Below are positions 43,459-52,568 of a stretch of 64,000 nucleotides of DNA, piece by piece. Position 1 is the first letter of the stretch, and each line of letters starts with the position of its first letter. The stretch lies in contig NZ_JH636049.1 in assembly GCF_000258175.1 (NCBI RefSeq), forward strand, positions 2,705,482-2,769,481. Reading direction: 5' to 3'. The notes below the pieces were generated by a model, which did not search any database, had not been told where the DNA came from, and saw only the letters and a program-made list of their open reading frames with translations. The stretch is from Saccharomonospora xinjiangensis XJ-54. Its GTDB lineage: Bacteria; Actinomycetota; Actinomycetes; Mycobacteriales; Pseudonocardiaceae. Both the position numbers and the translations under genes were made by a program.

Positions 43459-46245
43459 GTGGCTGGAACGACACGGACGAAGAGAACGGGCACGAGCGGT
43501 GACGGTCGCCGGAGACTGGTGATCGTCGAGTCGCCGACGAAGGCCCGTAAGATCGCTCCGTATCTCGGCAGCGACTACGTCGTCGAGTCGTCCCGTGGCC
43601 ACATCCGGGACCTGCCGAGGGGCGCAGCCGACGTGCCAGCCAAATACAAGGGGCAGTCGTGGGCGCGCCTCGGAGTCGATGTCGATAACGGGTTCGAGCC
43701 GCTCTACGTCATCACGCCGGACAAGAAGTCCACGGTCAGCGAGCTGAAAAGCCTGCTCAAGGACGTGGACGAGCTGTATCTCGCCACCGACCCCGACCGC
43801 GAGGGCGAGGCCATCGCATGGCATTTGCTCGAAGCGCTCAAGCCGAAGATCCCGGTGCGGCGCATGGTCTTCCACGAGGTGACCGAGCAGGCCATCCGCG
43901 CTGCCGCCGAAAGTACTCGTGATCTCGACTCGGACCTCGTTGACGCGCAGGAGACCCGGCGCATCCTCGACCGGCTCTACGGCTACGAGGTGTCGCCAGT
44001 GCTGTGGAAGAAGGTCATGCCGAAGCTGTCGGCGGGCCGGGTCCAGTCGGTGGCCACCAGGGTGATCGTGGAGCGGGAACGTGAGCGCATGCGGTTCACG
44101 TCCGCGTCGTACTGGGACATCTCCGCCGTCATGGACACCGGTGGGGCTCAGGGGGAGACAGGGCCGCGTTCTTTCCCAGCCCGGCTCACCTCTGTGGACG
44201 GCGCGCGGCTGGCGACCGGTCGCGACTTCGGCCCGGACGGCAGGCTCAAGGAGCAGTCGCAGGACGTGCGGGTGCTGGGGGAGGTCGATGCGAACCGGCT
44301 GGCCGGAGCTCTGGCGGGCCGCGAGTTCAGGGTCACGAGCGTCGAGGAGAAGCCCTACACGCGTAGGCCGTACGCGCCGTTCATGACATCGACGTTGCAG
44401 CAGGAAGCGGGGCGCAAACTCCGGTTCTCGTCGGAACGCACGATGCGGGTGGCGCAGCGGCTCTACGAGAACGGCTACATCACCTATATGCGTACCGACT
44501 CCACGACGTTGTCGGAGTCGGCGCTGTCGGCGGCGCGCAGCCAGGCCACCGAGTTGTACGGCTCCGAGTACGTCGCGGACAAGCCGCGCCAGTACACACG
44601 CAAGGTCAAGAACGCGCAGGAGGCACACGAGGCGATCCGGCCAGCCGGTGAGGTCTTCCGTACCCCCGGCGCTGTGGCGGCCGAGCTGGAGTCCGACGAG
44701 TTCCGGCTGTACGAGTTGATCTGGCAGCGCACGATCGCCTCGCAGATGGCCGACGCCAAGGGCACCACGATGTCGGTGCGGATCTCCGGCACGGCGGCCA
44801 GCGGCGAGGAGTGCGTGTTCTCGGCTTCGGGGCGCACCATCACGTTCCCCGGCTTCCTCAAGGCGTACGTCGAGTCGGTTGACGCCGAGGCAGGAGGGGA
44901 GGCCGACGACAAGCAGAGCAGGCTGCCGAGGCTGGCGAGGGACCAGGCGCTGACGGCGACGGAGCTCGACCCCGACTCGCACGCCACCTCGCCCCCTCCG
45001 CGTTACAGCGAGCCGAGCCTGGTCAGCAAGCTGGAGGAACTCGGGATCGGCAGGCCCTCGACGTACGCGTCGATCATCAACACCATCCAGGACCGCGGCT
45101 ACGTGTGGAAGAAGGGGTCCGCGCTGGTGCCGTCGTGGGTGGCGTTCTCGGTGGTGGGCCTGCTGGAACGGCACTTCGAGCGGCTGGTGGACTACGACTT
45201 CACCGCCGCGATGGAGGACGAACTCGACCGAATCGCCGCAGGCGACGAGCAGCGCACCGAGTGGCTGTCGCGCTTCTACTTCGGCGGCGAGATGGGTGTT
45301 GACGGCTCGATCGGCAGGCTCGGCGGGCTGAAGAAGCTCGTCGGCTCCGGTGTCGAGGACATCGACGCACGGGAGATCAACTCGATCCCGATGTTCCCAG
45401 ACAGCGAGGGCCGCCAGGTCTACGTGCGGGTCGGCCGCTACGGGCCGTACCTCGAACGCGAGGTCGATGGCCAGTCGCAGCGCGCGAACCTGCCGGAGGA
45501 CCTCCCGCCGGACGAGTTGACGCCCGAGATCGCGGAGAAGTTGTTCGCGACACCGCAGGAGGGGCGGGTGCTGGGCACCGACCCCGGCAGCGGCCACGAG
45601 ATCGTCGCGAAGGAGGGTCGTTTCGGTCCTTACGTGACCGAGATCCTGCCCGAGCCGGAGCAGGGCGAGGACGGCGCGAAGGCAGGTAAGGCGAAGAAGG
45701 CCAAAGCGGCCAAGCCGGCCAAACCGAGGACGGCTTCGCTGTTCAAGTCGATGTCGGTGCAGGACGTGACGCTGGAGGACGCGCTGCGGTTGCTGTCCCT
45801 GCCCCGCGTCGTCGGAACAGACCCGGAGAGCGGCGAGGAGATCACGGCGCAGAACGGCCGCTACGGGCCGTACCTGAAGAAGGGCAAAGACTCGCGGTCG
45901 CTGTCGAGCGAGGAGCAGATCTTCGAGATCACGCTGGACGAAGCGCTCAAGATCTACGCGGAGCCGAAGCGGAGGGGAAGGCAGGCCGCTGCAAAGCCGC
46001 CGTTGAAGGAACTCGGTGATGACCCGGTGTCGGGCAAGCCGATCGTCGTGAAGGACGGCCGGTTCGGCCCGTACGTCACCGACGGCGAGTACAACGCCTC
46101 CCTGCGCAAGTCCGACTCCGTTGACGACCTCACGCCGGAGCGGGCGGCCGAACTGCTGGCGGAGAAGCGGGCGAAAGGGCCGGCGAAGAAGAAGGCCACC
46201 ACCACCCGGCGCAAGACGGCGTCGGCGACGAAGTCGAAGAGCTGA
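43459..46245 (+). CDS. topA: DNA topoisomerase I
   Basis: A 928-residue type IA topoisomerase relaxing negative supercoils. The TOPRIM domain starts with LVIVESPTKARKI (residues 20-32) and has TDPDREGEA. The active-site tyrosine is Y343 in TYMRTDSTTLS. The C terminus has several Topo_C repeats (GTDPESGEEITAQNGRYGPYLKKG type) in place of zinc fingers and ends in a Lys/Ala/Thr-rich basic tail, as in mycobacterial and Streptomyces enzymes. The GTG start sits behind a weak GGGACAG site. It corresponds to Rv3646c. Confidence 0.97.
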   Translation: MAGTTRTKRTGTSGDGRRRLVIVESPTKARKIAPYLGSDYVVESSRGHIRDLPRGAADVPAKYKGQSWARLGVDVDNGFEPLYVITPDKKSTVSELKSLLKDVDELYLATDPDREGEAIAWHLLEALKPKIPVRRMVFHEVTEQAIRAAAESTRDLDSDLVDAQETRRILDRLYGYEVSPVLWKKVMPKLSAGRVQSVATRVIVERERERMRFTSASYWDISAVMDTGGAQGETGPRSFPARLTSVDGARLATGRDFGPDGRLKEQSQDVRVLGEVDANRLAGALAGREFRVTSVEEKPYTRRPYAPFMTSTLQQEAGRKLRFSSERTMRVAQRLYENGYITYMRTDSTTLSESALSAARSQATELYGSEYVADKPRQYTRKVKNAQEAHEAIRPAGEVFRTPGAVAAELESDEFRLYELIWQRTIASQMADAKGTTMSVRISGTAASGEECVFSASGRTITFPGFLKAYVESVDAEAGGEADDKQSRLPRLARDQALTATELDPDSHATSPPPRYSEPSLVSKLEELGIGRPSTYASIINTIQDRGYVWKKGSALVPSWVAFSVVGLLERHFERLVDYDFTAAMEDELDRIAAGDEQRTEWLSRFYFGGEMGVDGSIGRLGGLKKLVGSGVEDIDAREINSIPMFPDSEGRQVYVRVGRYGPYLEREVDGQSQRANLPEDLPPDELTPEIAEKLFATPQEGRVLGTDPGSGHEIVAKEGRFGPYVTEILPEPEQGEDGAKAGKAKKAKAAKPAKPRTASLFKSMSVQDVTLEDALRLLSLPRVVGTDPESGEEITAQNGRYGPYLKKGKDSRSLSSEEQIFEITLDEALKIYAEPKRRGRQAAAKPPLKELGDDPVSGKPIVVKDGRFGPYVTDGEYNASLRKSDSVDDLTPERAAELLAEKRAKGPAKKKATTTRRKTASATKSKS

Positions 46246-46420
46246 CCTGCTCGCGCCCGGCCTTCGCCGAACACGGCGAGTGATCGACACTGTGCTCCGA
46301 TGAGCGGGTGGCGAGGGCGTGGATTACCGCTACCCTGGTCAACGCACGGCACGCGGTGTGCCACGCAGTGTGAGAACGCTGGTGGCGCACACACCGAGCC
46401 CGACCATGGGAGGACGTGTG

Positions 46421-46915
46421 GTGGACGCGGACGGTACTCAGGCTCCTGAGCCGCCGAAGCCGTTCAGCGACCCGTTGGGTGGCGCGCCGGAGGGCGGTGC
46501 GGCAGGCAGAGCCGACGGTGCGGCGGCGAGCGGCGAGGTCGCGAAGCCCGTCGAGGTCGATCGCGAGGCGGCGCGGCAGCTGGCCACCGTGCTGGCGGAG
46601 CAGAATGCGCGGGCACCCGCCGGTGCCGGCCCTGATGCGGGCCCCGATGCCGACGACGAGCCGACGGCGGAGATACCACCGCAGAAGGCGGGAGTGAGAG
46701 CGTCGAGACCCGCACTGCTCGCTCCCATCCTGCGAAGGCGCGGGCCCACAGGCGGGGTTGTGCGGCGAGGTGGGCGAGCGGCTCCCCGGATGCGGAGGCC
46801 GTCGTCCGGAGCGGCGGGATTCGCGGTGGCGCTCACGCTCATGCTGATCTTCTTGCTGATCGCCATTCAGTTCGTGGCCAGTTTCGTGGAAAGTGTGACG
46901 GGCATATTCGGCTGA
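46421..46915 (+). CDS. Small membrane protein with disordered N terminus
   Basis: A 164-residue protein. Residues 1-85 are Pro/Ala/Gly/Asp-rich and probably disordered, with a short helix REAARQLATVLAEQNA. A basic stretch (RRRGPTGGVVRRGGRAAPRMRR) precedes a C-terminal helix (about 132-160, AGFAVALTLMLIFLLIAIQFVASFV), so the bulk is cytoplasmic. I chose the GTG at 46421, 7 bases after GGAGG; the GTG just before it is equally in frame. A TACCCT box near 46330 may be its -10. No family was recognised. Confidence 0.65.
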   Translation: MDADGTQAPEPPKPFSDPLGGAPEGGAAGRADGAAASGEVAKPVEVDREAARQLATVLAEQNARAPAGAGPDAGPDADDEPTAEIPPQKAGVRASRPALLAPILRRRGPTGGVVRRGGRAAPRMRRPSSGAAGFAVALTLMLIFLLIAIQFVASFVESVTGIFG

Positions 46916-47086
46916 GCCGGCACGAGAACGATTCGTGCCGACAGGCTGACGCTGTGTAAGTTTCGCGGCTCTCCCGCGCGTGCTGCCGGTGCGGCGCTAC
47001 CCTGAGCGCACGGCGGTGCCGAGAGAGGGTGGGGTCCCATCAACGAGTCGCAGAAGGGGGCAGGAGACGCCGAGACGCGTTCCAGC

Positions 47087-49126
47087 GTGTCCAGTGCGTC
47101 CAACGAGGCGTCCACCGTGAGAAGGGTTCGCCGGGTGCTGGCCATCAGGCCGTTCCGGCGGCTGTGGGGCGTCACGTATCTGTGCAGCGTGGCCGACTGG
47201 TTGTCCCTGCTCGCGCTGACCGGCCTCGTCACGAAACTGACCGACGACTACACGGCACAGAACTTCGCCTTCGCCGGCATCGTGCTGACCCAACTGCTTC
47301 CCGGCCTGCTGTTCGCGCCTCTCGGTGGAATGCTCGCCGACCGTTTCGACCGCCGCAAGATCATGGTGGTCGCCGATCTCGTGCGTTTCGGACTGCTGAT
47401 TTCGATCGCGATCGTCGGCACGCCCCTGTGGTTGTTCGTGGCCAACTTCCTCGTCGGTTCCGCGGCGATGATGTGGATTCCGTCGAAGGACGCGGCGGTG
47501 CCCAATCTGCTCCGCCGCCGGGATCAGGTGGAAACGGCGAACCAGCTCGGAATGGTGATGACCTACGGGGTCGCGGTCGTCACCGGCGCCGGAATCTACG
47601 CGATCCTCACCGGTATTCAGACGACGTTCAACCTTCCGCCCGACCTGCTCGGCGAGTTCGGCACCGCCAAGATCGTCGTGGTCCTGAACGGCATGCTCTA
47701 CCTCGCGAGCGCGTTGCTGGTGGCGCGCATCCCCGAGCTTTCGCTGCGCAACGTGCACCCGGTGCCTGAGACGGGCGAACGTCCGGTGGTGCGCAAGCCG
47801 GAGCGTGAGCAGGGCGGTTTCCGCAGCATGGTCAAGGACGGCGTGCGGTTCGTGCGGAGCACGCCGCTGATCCGTGGACTGCTCATCGGCATGGTCGGCG
47901 CCTTCGCGGCAGGCGGCGCCGTGATCGGGTCGGCGAAACCGTACTCGTCGAGCCTCGGCGGTGGAGACGCCTCGTTCGGATTGTTGTTCGTGGCGGTATT
48001 CGTCGGTGCGGCCATCGGGCTGGCCGGTGCGCCGAAACTGGCTCGCAGGCTCCCTCACGAACGCTTGTTCGGTGTCGGCATCGTGATCGCGGGGCTTGCC
48101 CTCGTCGTGGTCGCGCTCGCGCCGCACCTCGCGGTGGCGCTCGTGGCTGTCGCGCTCGTCGGCGCGTGCGCGGGTGGCGCGTTCCTCACGGGCATCACGA
48201 TCATCGGGTCGCAGATCGACGACAGCATCCGTGGCCGGATCAACGCCATCTACCAGTCGCTGCTGAAGATCATCATTTTCGGGACGACCTCGGCGGTGCC
48301 CGGTTTGATCGGGCTGGTCAAGCCGCGCGAGGTCATCGTGTGGGGAAACCGGCTCATCATCGACGGGACCCGCCCCGTGTTGCTGGCAGGAGGACTGCTG
48401 GCCGCGCTCGTCGGTGTGATCGCCTACCGGCAGATGGATTCGCGGCGCACCGAGCCGATCTTCGCCGACCTCCGCAACGTCATCCGTCGCCGCCCACACC
48501 GGGTGAACGGCGTGCTCATCGCGCTGGAGGGCACGACGGCGGCGGACACGGAGGCGCAAGCGGCCAGGCTCGCCGAGTGGCTCGGCAACGGGCCGCGTCC
48601 CGTGGTGCTGGCCGCCGATCCCGCACTCGACGACGAGCGGCTGACGTCCCTCATCTCGGGCGCTTCGCTCGGTGGCGCGAGGGCGAGGGCGCTGGCCGCC
48701 GCGGCTGTGCGTGCCGACATCGTCGAGCGAGACGTGCGGCCCGCGCTCGACAGCGGCGCGATCGTGGTGATGGAGCGATTCGTGGACACGCCGCTCGCGC
48801 ACCTCTCGACAGTCGCGGAACTCGATGTCGCCGAGCTCGAAGGGCTCACAGACTGGGCGACGGGAAGGCTGCGCCCCGATCTCACGGTGCTGCTCGACGC
48901 CGAACCCGGTGAAGGTGAGGATCGATCGACGAACACCGCGGAGCACCATTGGCGGGTGCAGGAGATGCTGGCCGAGATGGCGGCTTCGGCCCCCGACCGG
49001 TACGTCGTCGTTGACGCGGAGGGCACCGAGGACGAGATCGCGGAGCGGGTGCGGACGTCGGTGTGGGGTGCGTTGTCGGGGAAGGTCGTGTTGCCGTCGA
49101 TCACGCGAGAGGTGGCGCAACAGTGA
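47087..49126 (+). CDS. MFS transporter fused to a decayed thymidylate kinase domain
   Basis: A 679-residue two-domain protein of the actinobacterial bifunctional MFS/dTMP-kinase type. Residues about 20-440 form 12 membrane helices of MFS type (GGMLADRFDRRKIMVV is the loop 2-3 motif). Residues about 465-665 align with Tmk: VLIALEGTTAADTEAQAARLAEWL stands where the P-loop EGxxGxGKST should be, MERFVDTPLAHLS replaces DRYxDSxxAYQ, and RPDLTVLLDAEP and VQEMLAEMA match later parts. The P-loop lysine and glycines are lost, so kinase activity is unlikely. Start choice is weak: GTG 47087 has no clear ribosome site and the frame is open upstream. It overlaps holB by 4 bp. Confidence 0.85.
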   Translation: MSSASNEASTVRRVRRVLAIRPFRRLWGVTYLCSVADWLSLLALTGLVTKLTDDYTAQNFAFAGIVLTQLLPGLLFAPLGGMLADRFDRRKIMVVADLVRFGLLISIAIVGTPLWLFVANFLVGSAAMMWIPSKDAAVPNLLRRRDQVETANQLGMVMTYGVAVVTGAGIYAILTGIQTTFNLPPDLLGEFGTAKIVVVLNGMLYLASALLVARIPELSLRNVHPVPETGERPVVRKPEREQGGFRSMVKDGVRFVRSTPLIRGLLIGMVGAFAAGGAVIGSAKPYSSSLGGGDASFGLLFVAVFVGAAIGLAGAPKLARRLPHERLFGVGIVIAGLALVVVALAPHLAVALVAVALVGACAGGAFLTGITIIGSQIDDSIRGRINAIYQSLLKIIIFGTTSAVPGLIGLVKPREVIVWGNRLIIDGTRPVLLAGGLLAALVGVIAYRQMDSRRTEPIFADLRNVIRRRPHRVNGVLIALEGTTAADTEAQAARLAEWLGNGPRPVVLAADPALDDERLTSLISGASLGGARARALAAAAVRADIVERDVRPALDSGAIVVMERFVDTPLAHLSTVAELDVAELEGLTDWATGRLRPDLTVLLDAEPGEGEDRSTNTAEHHWRVQEMLAEMAASAPDRYVVVDAEGTEDEIAERVRTSVWGALSGKVVLPSITREVAQQ

Positions 49127-50343
49127 CGAATTCTGCCGCCCCGGCAGGCACCACCGGCCGGGTGTGGTCGCAGCTGGTGGGGCAGGAACAGGCCGTGGAG
49201 ACGCTGGCTTCGGCTGCGGAGTCGGCGGCGGCGCTGGTGTCCGGCCGCACCGACGACCACGGTTCGATGACCCATGCGTGGCTGTTCACCGGCCCTCCCG
49301 GTTCGGGGCGGTCGGTGGCCGCGCGGGTTTTCGCGGCGGCGCTGCAATGCACGCTCGACGCCGGGTGCGGTGAGTGCCAGGGCTGCCGGACCACGCTCGC
49401 GGGCACGCACGCCGACGTGAAACTCGTGGTACCCGAGGGCCTTTCCATTTCCGTCGGCGAGATGCGCGCGCTCGTTCAAGCCGCCGCTCGCAGGCCGACG
49501 ACGGGACGGTGGCAGGTTGTGATCATCGAGGATGCCGACCGGCTCACCGAGGGGGCGTCGAACGCGCTGTTGAAGGCGGTCGAGGAGCCTGCGGAGCGGA
49601 CGGTGTTCCTGCTGTGTGCGCCGTCGGACCACCCTGACGACGTGAGTGTCACCATCCGGTCGCGGTGCAGACTGGTGAATCTTCGCACGCCGTCACCAGA
49701 GGCGATCGCGACCGTGCTCGTGGAGCGTGACGGCATCGACCCCGAGCGTGCGCGGTGGGCGGCCTCGGTGTGTGGCGGACACGTCGGGCGCGCTCGCAGA
49801 CTGGCCACGGACGACAGCACAAGGGAGAGAAGAGCGGCCGTGCTCCGTATCCCGCTGGGGCTGCGGCGCGCCGACGACGTGTTCCGGTGCGCCGACGAGC
49901 TGATCAAAACGGCCGAGACCGACGCGACCGAGGAGAGCAGGGCCCGCGACGAGGTGGAGCAGGAAGCTCTGCGCACCGCGATGGGTTCCGGCGGCACAGG
50001 CAAGGGTGTCTCGGCGGCCAAGCGGGCCGCCGACGCCGCCGTCAGAGCGCTGGAGAAGCGCCAGAAGTCGCGGGCGACCAGAACCCAGCGCGACACGCTC
50101 GACCTCGCGCTCGTTGACCTGGCCGGCTTCTACCGCGACGCGCTGGTGCAGGCAGGTGGCTCGACAGCGGCCCTGACCCATCCCGACTTCGCCGAGCAGT
50201 CGGCCGAGGCGGCCAGGCTGTGGGGCCCGGTGTCCACGCTGCGCCGACTCGAAGCCGTGCTGGCCTGTCGCGATGCCATCGGCTGGAACGTCAAGCCCCG
50301 CATCGCCGTCGAGGCGATGCTGACGACGCTGCGCGAAGGCTGA
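49123..50343 (+). CDS. holB: DNA polymerase III subunit delta prime
   Basis: A 406-residue clamp-loader AAA+ protein. The P-loop position reads GPPGSGRSVAARVFAAAL, with Arg instead of Lys, as is normal for delta prime, which does not hydrolyse ATP. Zinc-binding cysteines lie in CTLDAGCGECQGC. The sensor/SRC-type region VTIRSRCRLVNL is present, and the Walker B-like VVIIEDADRLTEGASNALLKAVEEP is conserved. The C-terminal collar domain begins near residue 250. The GTG start overlaps the MFS/Tmk stop, a coupling also seen as tmk-holB in other bacteria. It corresponds to Rv3644c. Confidence 0.93.
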   Translation: MTNSAAPAGTTGRVWSQLVGQEQAVETLASAAESAAALVSGRTDDHGSMTHAWLFTGPPGSGRSVAARVFAAALQCTLDAGCGECQGCRTTLAGTHADVKLVVPEGLSISVGEMRALVQAAARRPTTGRWQVVIIEDADRLTEGASNALLKAVEEPAERTVFLLCAPSDHPDDVSVTIRSRCRLVNLRTPSPEAIATVLVERDGIDPERARWAASVCGGHVGRARRLATDDSTRERRAAVLRIPLGLRRADDVFRCADELIKTAETDATEESRARDEVEQEALRTAMGSGGTGKGVSAAKRAADAAVRALEKRQKSRATRTQRDTLDLALVDLAGFYRDALVQAGGSTAALTHPDFAEQSAEAARLWGPVSTLRRLEAVLACRDAIGWNVKPRIAVEAMLTTLREG

Positions 50344-50371
50344 TCCCGCCCATGGGCGGTGTCCGTTTCCT

Positions 50372-50410
50372 GCACGCGTGTCCGGCGCACTTGCGCCCGG
50401 ACACGCGTGC
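50372..50410. terminator. Hairpin after holB
   Basis: GCACGCGTGTCCGG and its perfect 14-base complement surround a short loop that can itself pair. It begins 29 bp after the holB stop and is built from the same sequence as the adjoining 21-bp repeats. Confidence 0.65.
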
Positions 50411-50580
50411 GGGAAGTGCGGACACGCGTGCGGGAAGTGCGGACACGCGTGCGGGAAGTGCGGACACGCGTGCGGGAAGTGCGGACACGCGTGCGGGAAG
50501 TGCGGACACGCGTGCGGGAAGTGCGGACACGCGTGCGGGAAGTGCGGACACGCGTGCGGGAAGTGCGGACACGCGTGCAG
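50401..50580 (+). repeat. 21-bp tandem repeat array (about 8.5 copies)
   Basis: Eight perfect 21-bp copies start at 50401, 50422, 50443, 50464, 50485, 50506, 50527 and 50548, followed by a 12-bp partial copy. The unit contains ACACGCGTGCGG and GAAGTGCGG with the palindrome ACGCGT. There are no spacers, so it is not a CRISPR. It fills the gap between the convergent holB gene and the next gene. Confidence 0.97.
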
Positions 50581-50585
50581 GGGCA

Positions 50586-52274
50586 TCAGGTGCTTCTGGG
50601 GTGGGGTGACGGTCTCGTCCCCGCCGGGGCGCGGACCGGCCGGTTGGGTAGCGCCGCCACCAGGACGACGCCGGTCAGCAGCAACGCCGTCCCGGTCCAG
50701 AACAGGGGCACGGCCGAGTAGGCGGCGCTCGTGTGTGCGAGGGCGGCGGGCACGTCGGGCCGATCTGGCCTGCTGGGGTTGGCGGGTGGGGCAGGCTCGC
50801 GGGGAGCGGCCTGACCGGGCTCCTCGGGCTCGGAGCAATCCACGCCGCCCTCCGGTGCGTAGGCGTCGGCTGTCTGCTCGCCGAGCGACACCTGGACCAG
50901 CGCGGAGGGCAACGTCCGTGCCTGCTCCTCGGGCAGAAGATCCCGCAGGCGGTCCGTCGGCAGGACCCGCACGTCGAGCATGCGTGCCACCGCTGTCACC
51001 TGGTGCCCGGCGAACGGCTTCGTCACCGTCCGCGCGTTCTCGTCGATTTCGGCGATGCTCAATCTGAGCACACCGATGTCGAGCACCCGGTCCGCGGCCT
51101 CACCGGACAGCGTGGCCAGTGTGCCGTCGATCCGCTCCGCCGCGTCGCCGACCACCGGCGTGTCCGACAGGTCCTCGTAGCCGGGGAGGTCTTTCAGTTC
51201 CGGCAGTGGGAGGCCGATGGGGACGTCGGCGGTCGGGTTGGCCGCGTCCAGCCGGAACAGCGTCGTGCCGTTTCGTTCGACGGTCAGCACAGGCGCCGTG
51301 TACTCGACTGTCGAGGTCTCGGCCTCTCCTGTGGACACGACACGCAGGGTCGGCTGGCCTGCGACCCTGACGGTGAGGCCGAGCGGCGTTCCCTTCAGGA
51401 TGTCGATCCTGCCTGCCTGAAGCGTCGAGACGGCTTCGACGGCCTTGCGGGTCGTCCTCCCTTCCCCGATGTCCACGAGCCGTACCACCGACCGGGTTGA
51501 CAATGCCTTGTCCACGCTGACGAGGAAGCCTGCCCCTCCGGCGCCGGCACGCGAACCGGACAGCAGGCCGCCCAGGTTCGCCAGCGAACCGGGCAGCTCC
51601 TCCAGCGCGGCACCGAGTTCGCCACCCGCCTCCGCGATCCGGTTGGCGTCCGGCATCGTCGGGATCGCGTTGGCGAGGGAAAGGCTCGCCGCCGATGTCC
51701 CCGCGTCGGCGACGGTGCCGACACACGGGCCGACGGTCTCGCTCCACCTCGCGTGTGCCCTTCCCGCGAGCGCGCTCACGTTCACCAGCGGATTGTCGGG
51801 AGATTCCAGTCCGGTGGAGAGCGCCTTGTCGTTGTCGGGCAGCGCCGTCTGCACGACCGAGCCCGGCGCCTGAGGAGTGTGTCCCGCGACGGAAAGCCCG
51901 AAGGGCGCGGCCTCGGCTATCGACCGCTCGTAGGAAAGGTGTGATTCGCTGTCCGCTCTGGTGTAGGACAGGGCGAACCCGCCTTCCAGCGCCGATTGCC
52001 TCGGCAGGTTCTCGTCCCAGCCCGGCATGGTGGCTTCGGCCTTCACGGCCTCGGGCAGCAGGCGCAACACTCCTAGTGCGGTGCTCGCCTCCGCCATCAC
52101 GCGGCCTTTCGGCTTCGTCTCCACCGAGATCGGTGGCTGGCCATCCTCCGCCGGTTCGGGTTCCGGAGTCGTGGGCACGGTCTGCGCGGCGGCCGGTGCG
52201 GCCAGCAGCGCGAGCAGCACGGCCGTGACGGGCAGCGCGAGGACGCGGGGACGGCTGTGGCTCTTCCTGCGCAT
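50586..52274 (-). CDS. Exported, C-terminally anchored protein of unknown function
   Basis: A 562-residue protein. A signal peptide occupies residues 1-31 (LALPVTAVLLALLAAPAAAQ). A large exterior domain follows, rich in short strands, with a Pro/Glu linker (about 32-50), then a Pro-rich segment (about 495-520) and one C-terminal helix (SAVPLFWTGTALLLTGVVLVAAL) with a short basic tail. Only two cysteines are visible in the exterior domain (VGPCVG and VDCSEP). The ATG at 52274 follows GGGAGGA. No enzymatic motif is apparent. The layout suggests a surface-displayed wall or adhesion protein. The stop lies six bases from the repeat array. Confidence 0.8.
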   Translation of the reverse strand: MRRKSHSRPRVLALPVTAVLLALLAAPAAAQTVPTTPEPEPAEDGQPPISVETKPKGRVMAEASTALGVLRLLPEAVKAEATMPGWDENLPRQSALEGGFALSYTRADSESHLSYERSIAEAAPFGLSVAGHTPQAPGSVVQTALPDNDKALSTGLESPDNPLVNVSALAGRAHARWSETVGPCVGTVADAGTSAASLSLANAIPTMPDANRIAEAGGELGAALEELPGSLANLGGLLSGSRAGAGGAGFLVSVDKALSTRSVVRLVDIGEGRTTRKAVEAVSTLQAGRIDILKGTPLGLTVRVAGQPTLRVVSTGEAETSTVEYTAPVLTVERNGTTLFRLDAANPTADVPIGLPLPELKDLPGYEDLSDTPVVGDAAERIDGTLATLSGEAADRVLDIGVLRLSIAEIDENARTVTKPFAGHQVTAVARMLDVRVLPTDRLRDLLPEEQARTLPSALVQVSLGEQTADAYAPEGGVDCSEPEEPGQAAPREPAPPANPSRPDRPDVPAALAHTSAAYSAVPLFWTGTALLLTGVVLVAALPNRPVRAPAGTRPSPHPRST

Positions 52275-52407
52275 GCGAGAAGTCCTCCCAGTAGCCACCG
52301 ACCCGGCTGCGGTGCCGGTGTCGTGCCCGGATCAACGACGTCGGCCCCCTCGGGTGACGCCGGAAACGGGATCGCTATACTCGTTCGCAAGCCGGGTACG
52401 CCCGCGC

Positions 52408-52481
52408 GCCGCCTTAGCTCAGTCGGCCAGAGCGGCTCACTCGTAATGAGCAGGTCGGGGGTTCGATTCCCCCAGGCGGCT
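52408..52481 (+). tRNA. tRNA-Thr (anticodon CGT)
   Basis: A 74-nt cloverleaf. Acceptor GCCGCCT pairs with AGGCGGC. The D-arm is GCTC...GAGC. The anticodon stem GCTCA/TGAGC holds the loop CTCGTAA with anticodon CGT (reads ACG, Thr). The T-arm GGGGG-TTCGATT-CCCCC is followed by discriminator T. The 3' CCA is not encoded. Confidence 0.97.
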
Positions 52482-52486
52482 CCGGC

Positions 52487-52519
52487 AAGAGGCCCCCTCC
52501 CACGTGGAGGGGGCCTCTT
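52487..52519 (+). terminator. Terminator after tRNA-Thr
   Basis: AAGAGGCCCCCTCC and its perfect 14-base complement enclose CACGT, just 5 bp after the tRNA. The right arm ends in CTCTTC. Confidence 0.88.
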
Positions 52520-52568
52520 CGCATTTCGATGATCGTCACGGCTGCCCGCCGGAGACTAGGGTGTCTCC

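Noticed and set aside
43261..46290. Thousand-codon open frame antisense to topA
   Set aside because: A mirror artefact of strong G/C third-position bias in topA; the translation is low-complexity Arg/Leu/Val.
50401..50580. Possible CRISPR array
   Set aside because: The 21-bp units are directly adjacent without spacers and no cas gene is present; it is a simple tandem repeat.
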